DNA from: Locusta migratoria
Taxonomy: Eukaryota > Arthropoda > Insecta > Orthoptera > Acrididae
Direction: 5' to 3'
Length of the DNA: 64,000 nucleotides
Assembly (NCBI GenBank): GCA_026315105.1
Contig: CM048746.1
Location: 641,755,398 to 641,819,397, forward strand
In this document: one piece after another, positions 58,026 to 64,000 of the stretch
Layout: every line of letters begins with the position of its first letter
How positions within the stretch are numbered: the stretch's first letter is position 1
Notes under the pieces: generated by a model
Seen by the model: the letters and a program-made list of their open reading frames with translations, nothing else
Told to the model about the DNA's origin: nothing
Database searches by the model: none
Position numbers and translations under genes: made by a program

Positions 58026-58256
58026 CGTCCACGTCCGTAGTCCAGCGGACAGCGTGCTAGACTGCCCGGGTTCGAGTCCCGGCCGGGTTGGAGATTTTCT
58101 CCACTCGCGGCCTGGGTGTTGTGTCGTCCTTGTCATCATTTCATCATCATCATCATCAACGCGTAAGTCGTCCTTAAGACTTCCACCAGGCAGGCCGAAC
58201 ACGATCGGAGCTGAAGTCCAACGCCCAAATGTGCCACACCAAATCACCATCATCAT
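58026..58256 (+). repeat. SINE family C (tRNA-derived, CAT-rich body)
   Basis: The head has A box TAGTCCAGCGG and B box GGTTCGAGTCC with a plausible tRNA-like spacing. The body has TGTGTCGTCCTTGTCATC, a CAT microsatellite and ends CACCATCATCATTG. It is unrelated in body to families A and B. Confidence 0.85.
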
Positions 58257-58710
58257 TGTTTATGACAAGTTGATATTAAATCGTTATGGCAGAATTGTTC
58301 AAGATTACTACAAGCTTTATTCTTTTCATTTTCTGTTAACGTAATGGATTGTCTATTATCTATATAGCCTGCGGGAACTGTGCCAAATAGTTCGTACCGT
58401 ACAACTGCAGAGCATAAGCATTTGGAGTAAATATCACAAATGGTGTATGTATGTCACCAGCTGTATATAGCGACTTTAAGTCAATCTTATTATGTTAATT
58501 ATTCTCGCCACGTCGTAGACTTATTTGTATTTCTATCTAATTATTACATATACGTAAATCCCACTCTATACCACTTGTAGATCAACCATTTTAGCATTTT
58601 ACGATGATATGCCAGGCACGTAGCAACCACTAATGGGAGAAGAAGAATAAAAACATTTTACATAAAACGCTACTGGTTGCTGTTCATTCAAGATATCATT
58701 ATATAGCTTT
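58257..58710. other. no recognisable gene
   Basis: AT-rich sequence without a family signature. Confidence 0.4.
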
Positions 58711-58721
58711 TTTAACTTTCA

Positions 58722-58918
58722 GCCGGCCACGGTGGCCGAGGAGACTAAGGCGCTCCAGTCACGGTCTGCACGGCCACTACGGTCGGGGGTTCGAATCCCC
58801 TCTCGGGCATGGATATTTGTGCTGTCCTTAGTATTAGATAGTTCATAAGTAGTTTGTACGTTTAGGGACTGATAACCCCGTAGTTAAGTCCCATAAGCTA
58901 TACAAACATTTCATTTCA
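58722..58918 (+). repeat. full-length SINE family A
   Basis: The target duplication TTTAACTTTCA is at 58711-58721 and 58919-58929. Intact A box and B box make it a potentially transcribable copy. Confidence 0.93.
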
Positions 58919-59091
58919 TTTAACTTTCATGTTGATTAGTGAGGTGGTGTCTCAGTTTATTGGAAGGTACCCTCCGCAACGCACCGTATGAAAATTTAGT
59001 TTGGAAGATTAAATGGGCAGAATTTCATTAAGATCATCATAAAACCGAAACTTTTGTTACAGTATACAGAATTTTACGCAGCAGCCAGCCG

Positions 59092-59285
59092 CAGTGGCCG
59101 AGCGGTCTGCGGCGCGCCAGTCACAGTCTGCACGCCCGCTACGGTCGGGGGTTCGAATCCCCCTCGGGCATGGATGTTTGTGTCGTCTTTAATATAAGGT
59201 AGTTCATAAGTAGTTTGTAAGTTTGGGGACTGAGGACACCGCAGTTAAGTCCATAAGCTTAACAAACAATTGAATATTTGAACAT
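59092..59285 (+). repeat. SINE family A
   Basis: Head AGCCGCAGTGGCCGAGCGG with A box TGGCCGAGCGG, B box GGTTCGAATCC and the family tail. The head variant is closer to an ordinary Ser/Leu tRNA than that of the other copies. Confidence 0.9.
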
Positions 59286-60302
59286 TACGTAGAGGTTGAC
59301 TCTCCTCTTGTTTTGAAGATCAAGTATGCAAAGTTTCATCGCAGCAGAATATCGGTATGACAGCGCATAACACAAAGAAACATTTTTTTATGTATTAGAT
59401 AATCAGTTTTAATATTTTAGCAGAAACATGTTTTATGTATTAGATAATCAGTTTTGATATTTTAGTAGAAACTACTGTTCACTGTTCTTGTCATCCGGCG
59501 TCAACACCTGTAGCAGAACAGCCATAAAATTGCCCCGACGTGTCTTTAAGCGACGTTTCATTTTGCTGCTGGCTTTGGTCAGAGCGCGGTACGTTATTGA
59601 TGTTACAGCGCAGGAGACATTAGCACTAAGGGCCATAAGGGTTTATGACTTCCAGTGTGCCGAAAGCACTACACCGATGTGTATACTGCCCTACCGCTAC
59701 GCTCGCTTCTCCCTTGCCTGTTTGTCCTCTCCAGCAGTAGTCAGACTAAGTAAGGTTACATCAGAACTATTGACCATCTTACCTTCGCATTTTAACACGA
59801 GAAGAACTTCAGTACATAAGATGTAACAACACTGATCTACATATGACAGACACACATAAATTATGTGTTATCTAGACCAGCTAAACTTCACAATTGCCCC
59901 CTTTCAGCACCTTACATTTTTTATAGAACACACTAAGTTACTAGTACAGTCTATGATGTAAGTCCAAATAACTATATTCGAAACAATATTTTTTTGAATA
60001 GGAGTTAATATTAGAAAAACAAAGTATGTGGTGGCGATTTTGAATGCCAGTTTGCATAATGTAAACAAAATAAACTATTGATCTGGTAAAATAGGCATAT
60101 GTATAGGTTGTGTTGTAGAAATTAGTAGCGTTGTTTCTACACTACGTTTAACAGAATTTACAAAATAGTACATTTACATCGGCATAATAAATGGTTTGTC
60201 AATTAGTGTCTTGAAATTGACTTACTGGATAATCTGCTTTTATCAAATACCGTTTTGGTGACATGTAAATATGACATATTTTACGTTATGAATTATTATT
60301 GA
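59286..60302. other. mostly unassigned; 45-bp tandem duplication
   Basis: Two copies of a 45-bp unit (59386-59430 and 59431-59475) begin TTTTATGTATTAGATAATCA. The frame at 59488-59826 has no recognisable motif. Confidence 0.5.
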
Positions 60303-60735
60303 ATAAAACTTTCACTTTGCAGCGGAGTGTGCGCTGATATGAAACTTCCACGCAGATTAAAAATTTTTGCCGGAACCGGGACTCCAACCTGGTACCTTTG
60401 TTTTTTGCGGGCAAGCACTCTACCAGCTGAGCTTTCCCAGCACGACTCACGATGCCGTCTCACAACTTTCTTCCGACAGTATCTTATCTCCTACTTTCCA
60501 AACTTCACAGAAGCTCTCCTGCGAACCTTGCAAGATTAGAACACCTGGAAGAAAGGATATGGTGGAGACATGGCTTAGCCACAGCTTAAGGGATGTTTTC
60601 AGAATGGAACTTTCACTCTGCAGCGGAGTGTGCGCTGATATGAAACTTCCTGGCAGATTAAAATTGTATGCCGGAACCGGGACTCGAACCTGGAACCTTT
60701 GCCTTTCGCCGGCAAGCGCTCTAACTCCATTATTT
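60303..60735 (-). repeat. tandem tRNA-like SINE (family D)
   Basis: Two units with a 299-bp period start at 60303 and 60602. Each has GCAGCGGAGTGTGCGCTGAT, ATGAAACTTCC, and on the minus strand a tRNA-like head with B box GTTCGAGTCCCGG and an A box region (CAGCTGGTAGAGTGCT in unit 1). Unit 2 is cut at 60724. The element is common in insect genomes I have seen described, but I cannot name it. Confidence 0.75.
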
Positions 60736-61590
60736 TGGAAAATATCTCTCAAACAATACGAGACATTAAAAAAACATAAGGGAACAAAGGTGTAGAGAAT
60801 TTTCTCCTCTACAAATTCGTTAATTCAATTTTCGCGTCAGATGAATGGTATACTTGCAATGAAATGTACATTAAAAACGGATTTTTTTGGTATTACTAAC
60901 GTATTTCTTGTGCGAAATATTTCATAAAGCGAGGTTCTGGTCTCTGGTAGCCAAAAATTATGGCTGTAAAACTTGGTGCCGATCGGTTGAACGGTTCGAC
61001 CTAAAAAGTGGGAACACGTTACAGAAAGACAGACATCGTCAAATCGCCGTTATTTTTGCAAATATCTCTGCAACGATGGAAGATATGAAAATAACCCAAT
61101 AGAGCGAAGTTTTAAAGAATTTTCCCCTTTACCAATTAGGTTCTCTACCAATTAGGTTATTCAATTTTCGAGTCAGATGAACGGTTCGTTTGCAATTACA
61201 ATTGTATAACAAACGGCTTTTTTTTGTGTTACTACCGTATTTTTTGTCCGAAAAATTTGAAAAACGGAGGGTCTGGTCTCTATCGGCCTTCAAGTATGTG
61301 TGAAAAATTTGGTGCTGATCGGTTCAACGGTTCGCCTTAAAAACAGGGAACACGTTATGGAAGGACAGACAGACAGACATGCATCCCAAAATCGCCGTTA
61401 TTTTTGCAAATATCTCTGAAACGATACGAGATTTGAAAAAAAGAAAAAAAATAACAGAAGAGAGGAAAGTTGTAGAGAATTTTCTCCTCTACAAATTCGG
61501 TTTATTCAATTTTCGTGCCAGATGCATGGTTAAGCCGTTATTTTCATTTAAATTTCGAGGTGTCAAAATACGATCGCAAAGACCCATTTT
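60727..61590. repeat. tandem repeat of about 320-350 bp, just under three copies
   Basis: The words GCAAATATCTCTG, AGAATTTTC.CCT, TTCAATTTTCG and GGGAACACGTTA recur at about 60730, 61040 and 61390. Each unit ends with GACAGACA-type sequence. Units differ by substitutions and small indels, so the array is old. The last unit is cut near 61590. Confidence 0.8.
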
Positions 61591-61620
61591 TAGTGTTACT
61601 ACCGTAACCTAAAGTAGGCC

Positions 61621-62690
61621 AAAAGGATTCTTTTACGTAGTGGCATATTGCAGTGCACTAAACGTGAATGCCGCTCTAGTTTTAGGACATTTGGACTGTG
61701 TATAAGACATTTACTCGGCGAATTTCTAGAGAATTTCGCATATCGCTTTAATCCAAAGCGTTTAAAAACTTCCATCTCCGCTGAACGCTTATGAGAAATT
61801 CTCTGTCCCCGTCTCCTAGAAGCAGACTGAAGCTGCTTAACAGAAACTTTCCCTCGTAAGCCGAGCACAGATTTTTTTTTTTTTTTTTTTTTTAACTAAA
61901 TCTGAAGTTTGCGCTCGAAAAGAGATGGGATAAAAACGAGCTTATATTCAACAGCGCCCGGAATCAGATCTCAACCGCCCGCGATTTTGCGTAGTTTAAT
62001 AATGGGCTACTTTCAACGTGACTGCTCATGGTGAGACACAAACCGCGTTTGAATCCTAGTTCAAAACAAATTTTTTGCCCGGAATCAGATCTCAACCCCC
62101 CGCGATTTTGCGTAGTTTAATAATGGGCTACTTTCAACGTGACTGCTCATGGTGAGACACAAACCGCGTTTGAATCCTAGTTCAAAACAAATTTTTATGT
62201 ATCGCAGAATAAAATATACAGCTGATCCTGATTCATAAATGTGAATACACCTCTTCTAGCAAAAACACAGTAAATTATTTGTACGCCAAGGGAAGTAATA
62301 CAAGAGGTTAGGCTCATAACTGTACAATCATGGCAGTCGACTACTTACAACTAATAAAGGATTCTTTTACGTAGTGGCATATTGCAGTGCACTAAACGTG
62401 AATCCCGCTCTAGTTTTAGGACATTTGGACTGTGTATAAGACATTTACTCAGCGAATTTCTAGAGAATTTCGCGTATCGCTTTAATCCAAAGCGTTTAAA
62501 AACTTCCATCTCCGCTGAACGCTCATGAGAAATTCTCTGTCCCCGTCTCCTAGAAGCAGACTGAAGCTACTTAACAGAAACTTTCCCTCGTAAGCCGAGC
62601 ACAGATTTTTTTTTTTAAACTAAATCTGAAGTTTGCGCTCCAAAAGAGATGGGATAATAACGAGCTTAGATTCACAGCGCCCGGAAGCCG
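61621..62690. repeat. direct duplication with an inner tandem duplication
   Basis: The segment 61621-61956 recurs at 62358-62680 (offset 737), starting AAGGATTCTTTTACGTAGTG and containing a T run of different length. Between them a 121-bp unit (CCCGGAATCAGATCTCAACC start; 61956 and 62077) is itself tandemly duplicated. Copies are nearly identical, so the event is recent. Confidence 0.92.
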
Positions 62691-62922
62691 CGGGGGATGA
62701 GTGCCGGGGCCACTTATCTTCCTCCCCTGCATTCCCGTCTCGTGCTCCATTTCCCGACCTCGGCAGCAGTGCCGCGAATGAACCCGTCATGTCAACACGA
62801 GCACGCCCGACACTCGAATTAAAAAGCCGCCACTGGGTTACGCGGACGGCAGTCGGGAGCTGACGCCCCTACAATTAGCTGGCTTTTCCTCCCGCCCCCA
62901 TCACGCCCACCCCTAGCCCCTC

Positions 62923-62953
<31 letters not shown>

Positions 62954-63300
62954 TCACCCTGTCACCCCAAATACCCCTCTGCCCAACCCCTCGCCCCCTT
63001 GTTAGCTTAATGCGCCGCCGACAGGCCCCTACCCCTTGATATTTTCTTTTCGCTTTGTGTGCTGTAGTGGCGCGCTGTTGTTTTATTCCCTTTCCGAGTG
63101 GAGCTGAGCGAGCTGTATAATTTTCACGGTCCATCCTCGCGCGTCTTACTCGGCTGTTTCTCGCGGAAAGATAAAGTGACTAGCGCCGGAACGAGGACAC
63201 AGAGACTAGCGGATAACCGCGCGCATTAGCAACGGCGATCACGTCGCGCGAATGACTACGCTGCCGCAGTCCGACGAACCAGTCGAGACACTCGAGCACA
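62691..63300. promoter_or_regulatory. GC-rich stretch with CA microsatellite
   Basis: GC- and CpG-rich sequence follows the duplicated segments. A CA run lies at 62923-62952 beside C-rich sequence. No transposon or exon signature was found. It may be regulatory, but support is compositional only. Confidence 0.3.
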
Positions 63301-63380
63301 TGTTTGTTACCCTCTACTATAGCAGAGTGCCAAGCGGCCAGCATGGACACTACTGAGTTGGCGGTAGCTCGTGCCTTATT

Positions 63381-63540
63381 AGTAGTGATGGGAAAAACCG
63401 ACCAGTTAAAACCGATACCGCTATTCTTTTCTGAACAATGGGTTTTTCGGTATTTACTTCGTTTCGGTTGTAACCGGATTTTCTTAGTTATTGACAATAA
63501 TCAGGTAAAACCATCGGTGTAACTACTTTATGTAATAGTG
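63381..63540 (+). mobile_element. possible hAT-type element end
   Basis: TAGTGATGGGAAAAACCG is a typical start of one hAT group. The following sequence is rich in ACCG and CGGT words. No right end or target duplication was found. Confidence 0.4.
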
Positions 63541-63759
63541 GTTCCAAATGTTTTATTTTTACTGGTATTGCCTGTGGTCGAAAATTGACCAATTGTGTTT
63601 ACAATGGTCACTGTGTGTAAAATTTTACTTATCATGTCGGCGGCCTCGCGTGACTTTGTTGGCAACATCAACAACACGATAGAAAATCTTTGCCCATTTG
63701 TTCGAACCACATATAATGACTCGATTAGTGTATCGTACAGACCATGAAGTAAGCAAATG

Positions 63760-63882
63760 TTCAAATGTTTGTATAGCTTATGGGACTTAACTACGGGGTC
63801 ATCAGTCCCTAAACTTACAAACCTAATCCTAAGGACGGCACAAATGTCCATGCCCGAGGGGGGATTTGAACCCCCGATCGTA
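63760..63882 (-). repeat. SINE family A, truncated
   Basis: Tail and B box (GGTTCAAATCC) are present on the minus strand. The head is cut after GATCGTAGT. The last 120 bases of the window show nothing. Confidence 0.82.
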
Positions 63883-64000
63883 GTAAAGCGAAGATTCCAT
63901 GAGAAAACTTCAGCGTTGTCAAGCGATTGGCTAAAATGAAGACTCACAGGATTCTCACTATTCAGCATCTGTTGCCAACATTCCTATAGGAGGCCGCTGG

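Noticed and set aside
58014..58256. Minus-strand Asp-rich 80-residue frame
   Set aside because: It is the reverse of a SINE body with a CAT microsatellite.
1..64000. Host protein-coding exons
   Set aside because: No domain of a cellular gene and no plausible exon-intron structure was seen; distant exons cannot be excluded without RNA data.

Overview
This window is non-coding, transposon-dense nuclear DNA from a large animal genome. The mix of elements points to an insect, probably a polyneopteran such as a grasshopper or stick insect: several tRNA-derived SINE families, CR1/jockey-like and RTE-like LINEs, Penelope-like elements (PLEs), a Mag-type Ty3/Gypsy element, mariner and Tc1 remnants, and many MITEs. 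The order-level guess is inference. I found no host protein gene, rRNA, functional tRNA or CRISPR array. Nearly every protein signal is a mobile-element enzyme, and all but one are broken.

Layout. 1-2.9 kb: Mag-like Gypsy element on the minus strand, with an open Gag-Pol frame running off the left edge, a leader, a primer-binding site and a probable LTR. 3.6-8.9 kb: LINE and SINE pieces and a PLE endonuclease end. 7.9-12.1 kb: inverted PLE ends. 12.2-25.6 kb: a Gypsy-type LTR (minus strand) split by a non-autonomous DNA element with an 8-bp target duplication. The junction of element and LTR has been amplified into a 12,032-bp satellite of exactly 94 units of 128 bp. 25.9-27.5 kb: RTE-like LINE. 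27.5-29.2 kb: a foldback whose loop holds a mariner, itself hit by a SINE. 29-34 kb: LINEs and SINEs. 35.6-36.1 kb: pogo/Tigger-like transposase remnant. 37-38.5 kb: MITE fused to a PLE end. 39.4-40.3 kb: unusual 850-bp element packed with CGAACTA motifs. 41-43 kb: RTE-like LINE ends. 45-46.8 kb: PLE pieces and an inverted repeat. 46.8-50.2 kb: near full-length CR1/jockey-like LINE. 50.8-51.3 kb: LTR of the family that hosts the satellite, acting as its empty site. 51.3-57 kb: PLE ends, two hairpins, a Tc1 remnant, a GC-rich stretch and a MITE. 58-64 kb: SINEs, tandem duplications and a second GC-rich stretch.

How the parts relate. The best story is the birth of a satellite from a transposon/LTR junction, because the donor element, its target duplication, the amplified segment and an unoccupied paralogue of the target can all be read here. 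A second theme is a set of hammerhead-ribozyme-like cores at PLE ends, often in inverted pairs.
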